DNA of 8,393 bases. Origin: Actinomycetes bacterium (GTDB lineage Bacteria > Actinomycetota > Actinomycetes > S36-B12 > UBA10799). Each line of letters opens with the position of its first letter. Position 1 is the stretch's first letter. The notes under the pieces are model-generated. The model was not told where the DNA came from. It did no database searches and worked only from the letters and a program-made list of their open reading frames with translations. Of this stretch, positions 1 to 6,207 are shown one piece after another. Location: NCBI GenBank assembly GCA_029779995.1, contig JAKOZM010000019.1, forward strand, positions 1 to 8,393, read 5' to 3'. Made by a program: the position numbers and the translations under genes.

Positions 1-2
1 TG

Positions 3-1736
3 GAGGCCGCGGGGATCGAGGAGGAGACGAAGGCGCCCGATCCCGAGGCACCTGAGAAGCGCCTGGTCGTGCCGCAGTCGGTCATGTCGCGGCAGCTGGC
101 CAATCCGTTCCTGGCCCCCGACCTGGAGGCCGCCCGCCAGCAGGTGGAGGTGCGCGCGCAGCGCCTGGCCGGTTGGGAGTTGCTCGGGCCGCTCTTGCGC
201 TCCTTCGAGGAAGCCCCCGATGGCGCGGTGACCTGCATGAACCTGCCGCACCCGTCGTTCACACAGGTCCCCCCTGGGTTGACCCTGATGAGACATCAGG
301 CCCAGGTCATCGCCGCAGCCGAGAATGGCCACCGCAGTTTCCTGCTCGCCGACGAGCCCGGCCTGGGCAAGACGGCGCAGGCATTGCTGTCCGCCCGGGT
401 CAGCGACTCGTACCCGATGCTGGCAGTGGTACCGAACGTCGTGAAGGCGAACTGGGCTCGCGAGGTGAGTATGTGGACACCAGACCGGACGGCCACGGTC
501 ATCCACAGCGATGGGGAATCCGCCGACGCCTTCGCCGACATCGTGATCGTCAACTACGAGATTCTGGACCGGCATATCGGCTGGCTCAGTGACTTCGGCT
601 TCCGCGGGATGGTCGTCGACGAGGCGCACTTCATCAAGAACAAGGGGTCTCAGCGCTCCCAGAACGTCCTGGAGATCGCCCGGCGTATCCGTGCCCGGGC
701 TGGTCGGCCGCTGCTCATGGCCTTGACCGGGACACCGCTGATCAATGACCTCGAGGACTTCCTCGCGATCTGGGAGTTCCTGGGCTGGATCGATGCGACC
801 AAACCCACTGGTGATCTGATGCGGGCGCTGGAGGAGACCGGCCTCGCCCCTGGTGACCCGGGCTTCTATCCCGCTGCCCGCCGCTGTGTGATCGAACGCG
901 GGATTGTGCGCCGGCGCAAGATCGACGTGGCGGCCGACATCGCCGCCCGCCGGGTCGCGGACCTGCCGGTCGAACTCGACGGCGCCGTTGGCCGCTCGAT
1001 CCTGCGCGCCCAGGAGGAGCTCACGCAGATGCTGCTCTCCCGGTATGACACGGCCATGAAACGTCGTTCCGCCGATGCCGGCGACACGATCGATGAAGCG
1101 GTGGTGCGCCGGGTCGCAGCCACGGCACGCAAGCAGGAGAAGGCAGCCAGCACGACCGACAACGTCTTCACGATGATGCGCAAGATCGGACAGGCGAAGT
1201 CGGGGCTCGCGGCTGACTACACCGCCCAGTTGGTGCGCAGCGTGGGCAAAGTCGTCTTCTTCGCCAAACACATCGATGTGATGGACAGCGCGGAGGAGTT
1301 GTTCGCCGCGCGCGGCATCGGTTACTGCTCCATCCGCGGCGACCAGACATCCAAGGTCCGTCAGCGCAATATCGATGCTTTCACCACCGATCCGGACGTC
1401 GCCATCGCCGTGTGTTCGCTGACCGCCGCTGGGGTGGGGATCAACCTGCAGGTCGCCTCGAACCTGGTGCTCGCCGAGCTGCCGTGGACCGACGCCGAGC
1501 AGACCCAGGCGATCGACCGCATCCACCGCATCGGCCAGGAGCAGCCGGTGACGGCGTGGCGCATCCTGGCAGCCAACACGATCGACACGAAGGTCGCGGA
1601 GTTGATCGACGCCAAGGCCGGTCTGGCCGCGCGAGCGCTCGACGGCTCCACCGAGGATGCCGGCGAGGCCTCCGATGTCGCCCTGGAAGCTTTGGTCGAA
1701 CTGCTCACAGAGGCTTTGCAGGCTCGTCGAGGGTAA
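3..1736 (+). CDS. SNF2-family DEAD/DEAH-box helicase (SMARCAL1-like), 5' partial
   Basis: This is an ATP-dependent DNA translocase of helicase superfamily 2, SNF2 group. Seen: a Walker A motif, DEPGLGKT, at about 351-374; a DEAH box (VVDEAHFIKN) at about 612-641; motif III LTGTP near 723-737; an RRRK/LPVEL junction between the two RecA-like lobes at about 900-975; motif V (SLTAAGVGINLQ) at about 1416-1451; and motif VI (DRIHRIGQEQ) at about 1515-1544. All core motifs are intact, so the ATPase should be active. A GTG at 69 could be a start, but the frame is open to base 3 with no stop and encodes an acidic, proline-rich linker (EEETKAPDPEAPEK). I therefore think the gene begins upstream of the window. 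Known for the family: remodelling of DNA or protein-DNA complexes and fork reversal. Its exact role here is unknown. It ends 24 bp before the palindromic array. The nearby HNH gene has its own promoter, so an operon is unlikely. Confidence 0.93.
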   Translation, partial: EAAGIEEETKAPDPEAPEKRLVVPQSVMSRQLANPFLAPDLEAARQQVEVRAQRLAGWELLGPLLRSFEEAPDGAVTCMNLPHPSFTQVPPGLTLMRHQAQVIAAAENGHRSFLLADEPGLGKTAQALLSARVSDSYPMLAVVPNVVKANWAREVSMWTPDRTATVIHSDGESADAFADIVIVNYEILDRHIGWLSDFGFRGMVVDEAHFIKNKGSQRSQNVLEIARRIRARAGRPLLMALTGTPLINDLEDFLAIWEFLGWIDATKPTGDLMRALEETGLAPGDPGFYPAARRCVIERGIVRRRKIDVAADIAARRVADLPVELDGAVGRSILRAQEELTQMLLSRYDTAMKRRSADAGDTIDEAVVRRVAATARKQEKAASTTDNVFTMMRKIGQAKSGLAADYTAQLVRSVGKVVFFAKHIDVMDSAEELFAARGIGYCSIRGDQTSKVRQRNIDAFTTDPDVAIAVCSLTAAGVGINLQVASNLVLAELPWTDAEQTQAIDRIHRIGQEQPVTAWRILAANTIDTKVAELIDAKAGLAARALDGSTEDAGEASDVALEALVELLTEALQARRG

Positions 1737-1763
1737 CGAGGGCGACAGCGGGCCTCGTCGGTG

Positions 1764-1824
1764 AGCAATTGGGCATTTGTCGCTGCGACACGCCGCGGGG
1801 AATCGCACCTTGTGCCCAATTGCT
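1764..1824. repeat. Palindromic unit 1 of the array
   Basis: The outer arms are 1764-1775 (AGCAATTGGGCA) and 1813-1824 (TGCCCAATTGCT), a perfect 12-bp stem. The enclosed 37 bases contain a second hairpin, TGTCG-CTG-CGACA, at 1778-1790. Alternatively TGCGA (1784-1788) could pair with TCGCA (1803-1807). The linker after the unit carries a 6-bp hairpin, GGATCG-CCCAC-CGATCC, at 1827-1843. Confidence 0.88.
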
Positions 1825-1866
1825 GCGGATCGCCCACCGATCCGTCACTCCCCCGGGCGCAGGGTG

Positions 1867-1927
1867 AGCAATTGGGCATTTGTCGCTGCGACACGCCGGG
1901 CGGAATCGCTCCTTGTGCCCAATTGCT
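1867..1927. repeat. Palindromic unit 2 of the array (variant)
   Basis: The 12-bp arms are at 1867-1878 and 1916-1927. The internal TGTCG-CTG-CGACA hairpin (1881-1893) is unchanged. Relative to units 1 and 3 this copy has C-to-G at 1899, G-to-C at 1901 and A-to-T at 1910. All three changes lie outside both stems. The linker hairpin GGATCG/CGATCC recurs at 1930-1946. Confidence 0.88.
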
Positions 1928-1968
1928 GCGGATCGCCCACCGATCCGTTACTCCCCCGGCGCAGGGTG

Positions 1969-2029
1969 AGCAATTGGGCATTTGTCGCTGCGACACGCCG
2001 CGGGGAATCGCACCTTGTGCCCAATTGCT
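1969..2029. repeat. Palindromic unit 3 of the array
   Basis: The 12-bp arms are at 1969-1980 and 2018-2029, and the sequence is identical to unit 1. The repeat identity ends at 2034, so this unit lacks the linker hairpin that follows units 1 and 2. The array therefore runs palindrome-linker-palindrome-linker-palindrome. Confidence 0.88.
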
Positions 2030-2067
2030 GCGGACGAGACGAAACAGACTGAGGGCCAAATGTAAGG

Positions 2068-2096
2068 TCCACAATACCTGTGCAAGAGTGTATATT
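2068..2096 (+). promoter_or_regulatory. Predicted sigma70-type promoter of the HNH gene
   Basis: The -35 is TCCACA at 2068-2073 (4/6 to TTGACA). The spacer is 17 bp. The -10 is TATATT at 2091-2096 (5/6 to TATAAT). It lies in an unusually AT-rich patch for this window. The predicted start of transcription is near 2103, giving a leader of about 40 nt before the ATG at 2143. Confidence 0.55.
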
Positions 2097-2097
2097 G

Positions 2098-2113
2098 TCG
2101 AACATTTGTGCTA
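2098..2113. promoter_or_regulatory. SOS/LexA-box-like operator
   Basis: TCGAACATTTGTGCTA matches the mycobacterial/actinobacterial LexA consensus TCGAAC-N4-GTTCGA at 10 of 12 specified positions. The left half-site is perfect and the right half-site is 4/6. It lies just downstream of the -10 and covers the predicted transcription start, a classic repressor position. Family knowledge: several M. tuberculosis 13E12-family (DUF222/HNH) genes are DNA-damage-inducible through LexA, which fits this location. LexA binding here is an inference. Confidence 0.6.
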
Positions 2114-2128
2114 GCATGGAGGTATCTG

Positions 2129-2138
2129 AGGGGGGGAG
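2129..2138 (+). promoter_or_regulatory. Ribosome binding site of the HNH gene
   Basis: The purine run AGGGGGGGAG ends 4 bases before the ATG at 2143. It selects that ATG over the in-frame GTG at 2080, which would lie upstream of the predicted transcription start, and over the ATG at 2116. Confidence 0.7.
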
Positions 2139-2142
2139 ACAC

Positions 2143-3300
2143 ATGACGACAGGCCAGCTCATAGCGGCACTCGAGGAACTTCCAACAGACCAGCCCGTCG
2201 ACTGGACCTTGCCGCAGTTACAGGAGCACATCCCGGCTCTATTCGCACTTCAGGCAAGCGCCACAGCGCTGAGCATGGCAGCGATCGCGGCCTTCGACGC
2301 CAAGGGCGGCGGCCGGCGCGCGGGGTTCCGATCCACTGCTGACTGGCTGGGCAAGACCACCGGCATGTCCCACCCGGGGGCGATGGTGGCCACCGCCCGG
2401 GCGCTCCGCGATGAGCTGCCGGCCACCTCCGCCGCCCTCGACAACGGCACGATCAGCGAGGAGCACGTGCGCCTGATTCGTCGGGCACACCGGATGCTTG
2501 GAAAGGACTACGCCCGAATCGAGACCCACATCGCGACCGTCGCGCAGCACGTGAGCGTGCGCGACATGCGCGGATTCATCGACCGGATCATCCAGCAGTA
2601 CCACCCGGAGCGCACCGACAAGGACACAGAACTGGCCAAGGACAAGCGCAAGGCCTTCCTGTCGCAGTCCCTGGACGGCTGGTGGCACCTCAACGGGCTA
2701 CTTGATCCAGAGACGGGTGAGCGACTGCGGGCGGCCCTCGACATCTACGCCGACTCGACCGGACCCCAGGATCTGCGGAGCGCGCCGATGCGGTGCGCGG
2801 ACGCCCTGGCTGAGATCGGGGACAAGGCCGTCGCTGACATCAACCGAACATCTGGGCATGGGACCGTTCTGATCCGTGTGACGGTTGACGAACTGCACAG
2901 CCGACTCGGCGTCGAATGGCCGTCGGGGGCGTTGATGAGCCGCTGCGATGTGGACAAGATGACCTGCTCAGCCGAGGTGGCCACCGTCATCGGAGTCAAT
3001 ACAACCACCGGCTGGCAACCCGTCAATCTGGGATTCACCCACCGCTTTGCGACTGCGGCCCAACGCCTGGCGCTCGTGGCCCGAGATGGCCCCACCTGCA
3101 TTCATCCCGGTTGCACGGTGAAGGCCAGCAGGTGCATCGCCCATCACATCGTGCACTGGAAGGATGGCGGTCCGTCCGACCTATCCAACTACGGTCTCGC
3201 CTGCGGCTGTCACCACGACGACCTGCACAGCGGCAAACTCGTGGTGATCGTCAGACCCGACGGCAGTTACACCACGGCACCGAATCCGGCGCTGGAATAG
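2143..3300 (+). CDS. DUF222/HNH endonuclease domain protein (13E12 family)
   Basis: A 385-residue protein. The N-terminal ~290 residues form a DUF222 region: a helical segment with AAIAAFDAKGG, then FRSTADWLGKTTGMS, ARALRDELP and the NGTISEEHVRLI signature. The C-terminus (about 319-363) is an HNH nuclease domain. It shows CIHPGC (C319, C324), C331, the catalytic-type HHIVHW (H334/H335), a GG-x-SDLSN segment, and CGCHHDDLH (C354, C356, H357/H358, H362). The cysteines look like a structural zinc site, and all key residues are present. Family members are mostly uncharacterised, often multicopy in actinobacterial genomes, and some are associated with repetitive elements. A DNA-cleaving role is inferred from the HNH fold. 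Start chosen from the Shine-Dalgarno at 2129-2138. Expression is probably induced by DNA damage through the operator at 2098-2113. Its stop is 6 bp from that of the convergent DUF2200 gene. Confidence 0.92.
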   Translation: MTTGQLIAALEELPTDQPVDWTLPQLQEHIPALFALQASATALSMAAIAAFDAKGGGRRAGFRSTADWLGKTTGMSHPGAMVATARALRDELPATSAALDNGTISEEHVRLIRRAHRMLGKDYARIETHIATVAQHVSVRDMRGFIDRIIQQYHPERTDKDTELAKDKRKAFLSQSLDGWWHLNGLLDPETGERLRAALDIYADSTGPQDLRSAPMRCADALAEIGDKAVADINRTSGHGTVLIRVTVDELHSRLGVEWPSGALMSRCDVDKMTCSAEVATVIGVNTTTGWQPVNLGFTHRFATAAQRLALVARDGPTCIHPGCTVKASRCIAHHIVHWKDGGPSDLSNYGLACGCHHDDLHSGKLVVIVRPDGSYTTAPNPALE

Positions 3301-3306
3301 CCGGGT

Positions 3307-3648
3307 CTACTCGCGCAACACTTTGTCCATCGCCTTGCCGCGCGCCAATTCGTCGACGAGTTTGTCGAGGTAACGGATCTGCTGCATCAACGGATCCTCG
3401 ACGTTTTCCACACGAACGCCACACACGACTCCTGTGATGAGCCCGGCATTCGGATTCAGCTGCGCCCCCGCGAAGAACCCCTCGAAAGTGGTTCCCTGTG
3501 CCAGGTGCCGCTGCAGCTGCGTCTCGTCGTACCCGGTGAGCCACTCGATGACCTGGTGCAGCTCCTCCTGCGTGCGGCCCTTCTTCTCCACCTTGGCCAC
3601 GTAGTGCGGGTAGACCGAGGCGACGCTGGTCGTGAAGATTCTGCTCAC
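3307..3648 (-). CDS. DUF2200 family protein
   Basis: A small cytosolic protein of 113 residues with no signal peptide or membrane segment. It matches DUF2200 along its whole length as I recall the family: [20 protein letters not shown] at the N-terminus (about 2-21), EWLTGYDE (35-42), [19 protein letters not shown] (55-73), [20 protein letters not shown] (76-95), and a C-terminal [14 protein letters not shown]. No biochemical function is known to me. I start it at GTG 3648 because family members begin at the (M/V)SRIFTTS segment and the length then fits. An in-frame ATG at 3696 would add 16 residues without family resemblance and would run through an inverted repeat. The Shine-Dalgarno at either start is weak. 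It is divergent from the monoamine oxidase gene and convergent with the HNH gene. Confidence 0.88.
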   Translation of the reverse strand: MSRIFTTSVASVYPHYVAKVEKKGRTQEELHQVIEWLTGYDETQLQRHLAQGTTFEGFFAGAQLNPNAGLITGVVCGVRVENVEDPLMQQIRYLDKLVDELARGKAMDKVLRE

Positions 3649-3656
3649 CTGCCCAT

Positions 3657-3674
3657 CATCGCTAACGAGCGATG
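3657..3674. promoter_or_regulatory. 7-bp inverted repeat in the divergent control region
   Basis: CATCGCT-AACG-AGCGATG is a perfect 7-bp inverted repeat with a 4-base centre. It lies 9 bases upstream of the DUF2200 GTG start and 27 bases upstream of the extended -10 of the oxidase gene. It could be an operator serving either gene, or a hairpin in the DUF2200 leader. No regulator gene adjoins it, so its function is open. Confidence 0.5.
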
Positions 3675-3700
3675 CGGAGTGCCAGCGACCGTCCATCTTC

Positions 3701-3709
3701 TGCTACACT
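3701..3709 (+). promoter_or_regulatory. Predicted extended -10 promoter of the monoamine oxidase gene
   Basis: TGCTACACT has the TGn extension plus a -10 hexamer TACACT (4/6). No convincing -35 lies 16-18 bp upstream, which is common for extended -10 promoters. A direct repeat of ACACTGC (3705-3711 and 3716-3722, 11-bp spacing) overlaps the predicted start near 3716. The leader would be about 30 nt. Confidence 0.45.
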
Positions 3710-3733
3710 GCAGCAACACTGCCGAGCCACTCC

Positions 3734-3740
3734 AGGAGGA
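3734..3740 (+). promoter_or_regulatory. Strong ribosome binding site selecting a TTG start
   Basis: AGGAGGA lies 4 bases before the TTG at 3745. This near-perfect Shine-Dalgarno, with the flavin-binding motif starting a few codons later, fixes the start. The longer in-frame extension back to 3505 is excluded. Confidence 0.8.
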
Positions 3741-3744
3741 CCCT

Positions 3745-5106
3745 TTGCACACTGATGCGATTGTCGTGGGGGCAGGATTCGCTGGCCTGCGCACGGCGCA
3801 ACGACTGGTAGCGGCCGGGCGCACGGTCACGGTGCTGGAGGCGCGAGACCGGGTGGGCGGTCGCATCTGCCCCGGTGAGATCGCCGGGCGCACCATCGAT
3901 CTGGGCGGTATGTGGCTGGGGCCCACCCAACGTCGCCTCGACGAACTCACCTCCCAGATCGGCATGAAGCGATACCCGACCTGGCTGCAGGGTGAATGCT
4001 CCATCGAGTTCCGCGGACGGTTCGGCAGGGCCCCCGGCGAGGACTTCGACCGCATCCTCGGCACCCCCAACCGGCTTCGCCTGCTCAAGCTGAACTGGGA
4101 ACTCGAGCGACTCTGCAAGAACCTGCCGATAAGCGCGCCCTGGGACCATCCGAAGGCCGCTGATCTGGACGCCCAGACCGTGGCCTCCTGGACTGCCCAG
4201 CGGACAGCGAGCCCCGACGTGCACCATCTGATGAATCTGGTGTGTCAGGCCGTGTTCTGCACCGAGGCGCGGGAGTTGTCCTTGTTGTACTTCGCCTTCT
4301 ACTGCAAGGCTGCCGGGGGCCTGTTGGTCCTACTGGCCGGTGGCCCCGGCGGAGCCCAGAACTTCCTGTTCGACGGTGGCCTGCACCAGGCGGCGCAGCA
4401 CCTCGCCGACGGCATCGAGGCCGAGATCGCACTCGATGCCCCGGTAGTCGCGGTGGAACAGACCGAGAACCACGTCACCGTCACCACTGCCGGCGGGGAA
4501 TCCCGCACGGCCAGCCGGCTCGTCATGGCAGTACCACCACCGCTGGCCAGGGAGATCACCTGGGCGCCTGGACTGTCCCAGGACCGCGCCCGGCTCCTCG
4601 AACGCCAGACCATGGGATCCACCATCAAGGGCTGGCTGGCATACGAGAGGCCCTTCTGGCGGGAGGACAACCACAACGCCTTCGTCATGACCGACGCATC
4701 GGCGTTCAGCCCGGCCTTCGACGCGACCCCACCGGGGTCCACCATCGGCCTGATCGCCGGCTTCTTCGAGTCCGTCGAGGGCCGCAGCGTCGCTGAATCG
4801 ACCCCCGAAGTGCGGCGAGAGATCGCCATCACCACCCTGGTGCGTCATCTCGGAGCCCGTGCGGCCGATCCCATCGACTACATCGACAAGGACTGGACCG
4901 CCGAGCAGTGGTCGCGGGGATGCTACGGCGCGACCATGCCACCTGGCGTCCTCACGACGGTGGGCCACCTCATGCGCAAGCCACTGGGCCGGGTGCACTG
5001 GGCGGGCACCGAGACCGCCACCGAATGGAGCGGCTACGTCGAAGGCGCGCTGGAGTCCGGGGATCGGGCGGCGCGAGAGGTGCTGGCGGGGCTGCGCGGG
5101 CGCTAG
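3745..5106 (+). CDS. Flavin monoamine oxidase (FAD-dependent amine oxidase)
   Basis: A 453-residue flavoenzyme of the MAO family, which oxidises an amine to an imine (hydrolysed to aldehyde and ammonia) with H2O2 formed from O2. Seen: the N-terminal Rossmann motif VVGAGFAG (G9, G11, G14) with ribose-binding E32 in LEARDRVGGR; DLGGMWLGP (52-60); the segment containing K295 (GSTIKGW), equivalent to the conserved flavin-site lysine of human MAO; SRGCYGATMPPG with C393 and Y394; and GTETATEWSGYVEGALESG (422-440) with Y431. C393 aligns with the cysteine that binds FAD covalently in human MAO-A/B. Y394 and Y431 align with the aromatic cage. Unlike mitochondrial MAO there is no C-terminal membrane anchor and no signal peptide, so it is probably soluble and cytosolic. 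The substrate cannot be deduced; a monoamine or putrescine are possibilities. The start is TTG. Its stop is 4 bp from that of the convergent secreted-protein gene. Confidence 0.93.
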   Translation: MHTDAIVVGAGFAGLRTAQRLVAAGRTVTVLEARDRVGGRICPGEIAGRTIDLGGMWLGPTQRRLDELTSQIGMKRYPTWLQGECSIEFRGRFGRAPGEDFDRILGTPNRLRLLKLNWELERLCKNLPISAPWDHPKAADLDAQTVASWTAQRTASPDVHHLMNLVCQAVFCTEARELSLLYFAFYCKAAGGLLVLLAGGPGGAQNFLFDGGLHQAAQHLADGIEAEIALDAPVVAVEQTENHVTVTTAGGESRTASRLVMAVPPPLAREITWAPGLSQDRARLLERQTMGSTIKGWLAYERPFWREDNHNAFVMTDASAFSPAFDATPPGSTIGLIAGFFESVEGRSVAESTPEVRREIAITTLVRHLGARAADPIDYIDKDWTAEQWSRGCYGATMPPGVLTTVGHLMRKPLGRVHWAGTETATEWSGYVEGALESGDRAAREVLAGLRGR

Positions 5107-5110
5107 TCCC

Positions 5111-6181
5111 TCACCACTTCGTACGCGTCTCACTCATGTACACCTCGGTGCTGCCCGTGACTATGGTCTCGCCGCGGTAGACCCCGGCCGGGGACGCCAG
5201 ACCACCGCCGAGTTGATACAGATCGAAACTCAGGTTGCCGTTGAGGTGGTAGTTGCGCGTGCGCCGGAATCCCGAGCCAACCATCGAGAAGTCGTTGGGC
5301 GTCAGCCAGACTGCCCCGTTGTCGAAGCGGCACTGAAACGTGCGCTCAGCGACCAAGGTGCAGGTGAACGTGCGCCGCTCGTAGGTCGCAGTGATGCCAT
5401 ACGCGTCGATCCGCTCCTGCGTCCCGGCATAGTTGTCACAGGCCCCCCAACTCGCCGGGTCCCAGGGGTCATCCCTGGGCGGAAACAGGATGTAGGCCTG
5501 GATGTCGCGTGCGCTGAACACCGACTGCCAGTTGGCCGTGGCCGCCGAGACACAGCGCCACTGTGTGCCGTCACGCCAGTAAAGGCGGTACACGTTGGCC
5601 GGATTGCTGGCCGAGCTCGCCCACAGCCCATCCGCACCATTACTCAGCGACCAGGAGTCGATGAACAAGGACACGCGGTCGGCCCGCAGACCCTTGACCA
5701 GGGGGTCATGCCGCCGGGCATGTGTCTCCATACGTCCGTGCACCGTATCGGCTTGCTCTTCGCTGAGCACCCGCAACCGCGCCCGCAACTCGTCCTTCTT
5801 GGCAAAGTACCGGGGATGTGTCATCACCGCGACCACGGTGTCCGTGCCGCCGACCGGCTCGTGCAACACCATCGCGATGTTGGGCGGATCCTGCCGGAAC
5901 GTCCCGCCCTTGTCCCAGGCTCGCGTGAACATCTTGGTCGGCCACACCCCGGAGTCGCGCTTCGGCCGGTCACTGAACCACACGGTGTGCTCATCGACGC
6001 CGCGCAGGCGCACCCGGAACTGATGTGGGGCGCCCTTGACCGGGGTCACGACCGCGCGTTCGGCCGACAGTGAGAACAGCAGCGACAACTGGTCGTCGCT
6101 GGCCGCACCTGCGGGGCCGGCGAGCCCTGCAACCCCCATGACAACGGCCAGAGCGACCGCACCCCTCTTCACACCTCGCAT
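5111..6181 (-). CDS. Secreted protein of unknown function with a WFSDRP/DPPN domain
   Basis: A 356-residue exported protein. The N-terminus is a Sec signal peptide: basic MRGVKR, a hydrophobic core at 8-21, and an A-G-A cleavage site near residue 26. Residues about 30-155 show a pattern I recall from uncharacterised bacterial secreted or surface proteins: a beta-rich FRVRLRGVDEHTVWFSDRP segment (WFSDRP at 68-73), a short spacer, then QDPPNIAMVL (DPPN at 98-101) and a VVAVMTHPRYF strand. The C-terminal half (about 165-356) I do not recognise. It is rich in Trp/Tyr and has four cysteines (in WRCVS, WGACDN, FTCTLV, FQCRFD), which could form two disulfides outside the membrane. The start is ATG 6181, with GGGGAGGGG six bases upstream (6188-6196). 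It is the second gene of an operon, 26 bp after the lipoprotein gene. Confidence 0.85.
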   Translation of the reverse strand: MRGVKRGAVALAVVMGVAGLAGPAGAASDDQLSLLFSLSAERAVVTPVKGAPHQFRVRLRGVDEHTVWFSDRPKRDSGVWPTKMFTRAWDKGGTFRQDPPNIAMVLHEPVGGTDTVVAVMTHPRYFAKKDELRARLRVLSEEQADTVHGRMETHARRHDPLVKGLRADRVSLFIDSWSLSNGADGLWASSASNPANVYRLYWRDGTQWRCVSAATANWQSVFSARDIQAYILFPPRDDPWDPASWGACDNYAGTQERIDAYGITATYERRTFTCTLVAERTFQCRFDNGAVWLTPNDFSMVGSGFRRTRNYHLNGNLSFDLYQLGGGLASPAGVYRGETIVTGSTEVYMSETRTKW

Positions 6182-6207
6182 GACATTCCCCTCCCCTGCG
6201 ATCGGCA

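Larger units (their letters stand above)
1761..2034. repeat. Tandem array of three palindromic repeat units (period 102-103 bp)
   Basis: Three direct copies begin with GTGAGCAATTGGGCA at 1761, 1864 and 1966. Copies 1 and 3 are identical over 69 bases by eye. Copy 2 has three substitutions, at 1899, 1901 and 1910. Units 1 and 2 are followed by a linker of about 34 bases, and the two linkers differ by one substitution and one deleted G. The third unit stops at 2034 and is followed by unrelated sequence. Every unit holds a perfect 12-bp inverted repeat, AGCAATTGGGCA/TGCCCAATTGCT. The array fills the gap between the helicase and HNH genes. It may be a REP/BIME-like or MITE-like element, a protein-binding array, a structured RNA or a bidirectional terminator. 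The sequence alone does not decide. Near-identity implies recent duplication or gene-conversion-like homogenisation. Confidence 0.92.

Noticed and set aside
1764..1824. Integron attC or IS200/IS605 end
   Set aside because: No RYYYAAC/GTTRRRY core sites, no integrase or Y1 transposase in the window, and no clear flanking target duplication.
1761..2034. CRISPR array
   Set aside because: The repeat is about 69 bp and the 34-bp linkers are also nearly identical, so there are no unique spacers. No cas genes are present.
1761..2114. Open frames running through the palindromic array on both strands, with repeated peptide units
   Set aside because: The first period is 103 bp, not a multiple of three, so the frame shifts between copies. 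The peptides resemble nothing and have no Shine-Dalgarno. Openness comes from the repeated GC-rich sequence.
2080..2142. GTG 2080 as start of the HNH gene
   Set aside because: It would lie upstream of the predicted transcription start and put the operator inside the gene. The ATG at 2143 has the purine-rich ribosome site.
3505..3744. N-terminal extension of the monoamine oxidase to 3505
   Set aside because: It overlaps the DUF2200 gene on the other strand and precedes both the promoter and the AGGAGGA site. The flavin-binding motif should lie at the very N-terminus.
4330..5133. Long minus-strand open frame opposite the monoamine oxidase
   Set aside because: Antisense shadow in GC-rich DNA. 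The plus-strand frame has full MAO motifs and this one has none.
4859..6073. Long plus-strand open frame across the oxidase end and the secreted-protein gene
   Set aside because: A shadow of two real genes in other frames. Composition is Arg/Pro/Gly-rich and there are no recognisable motifs.
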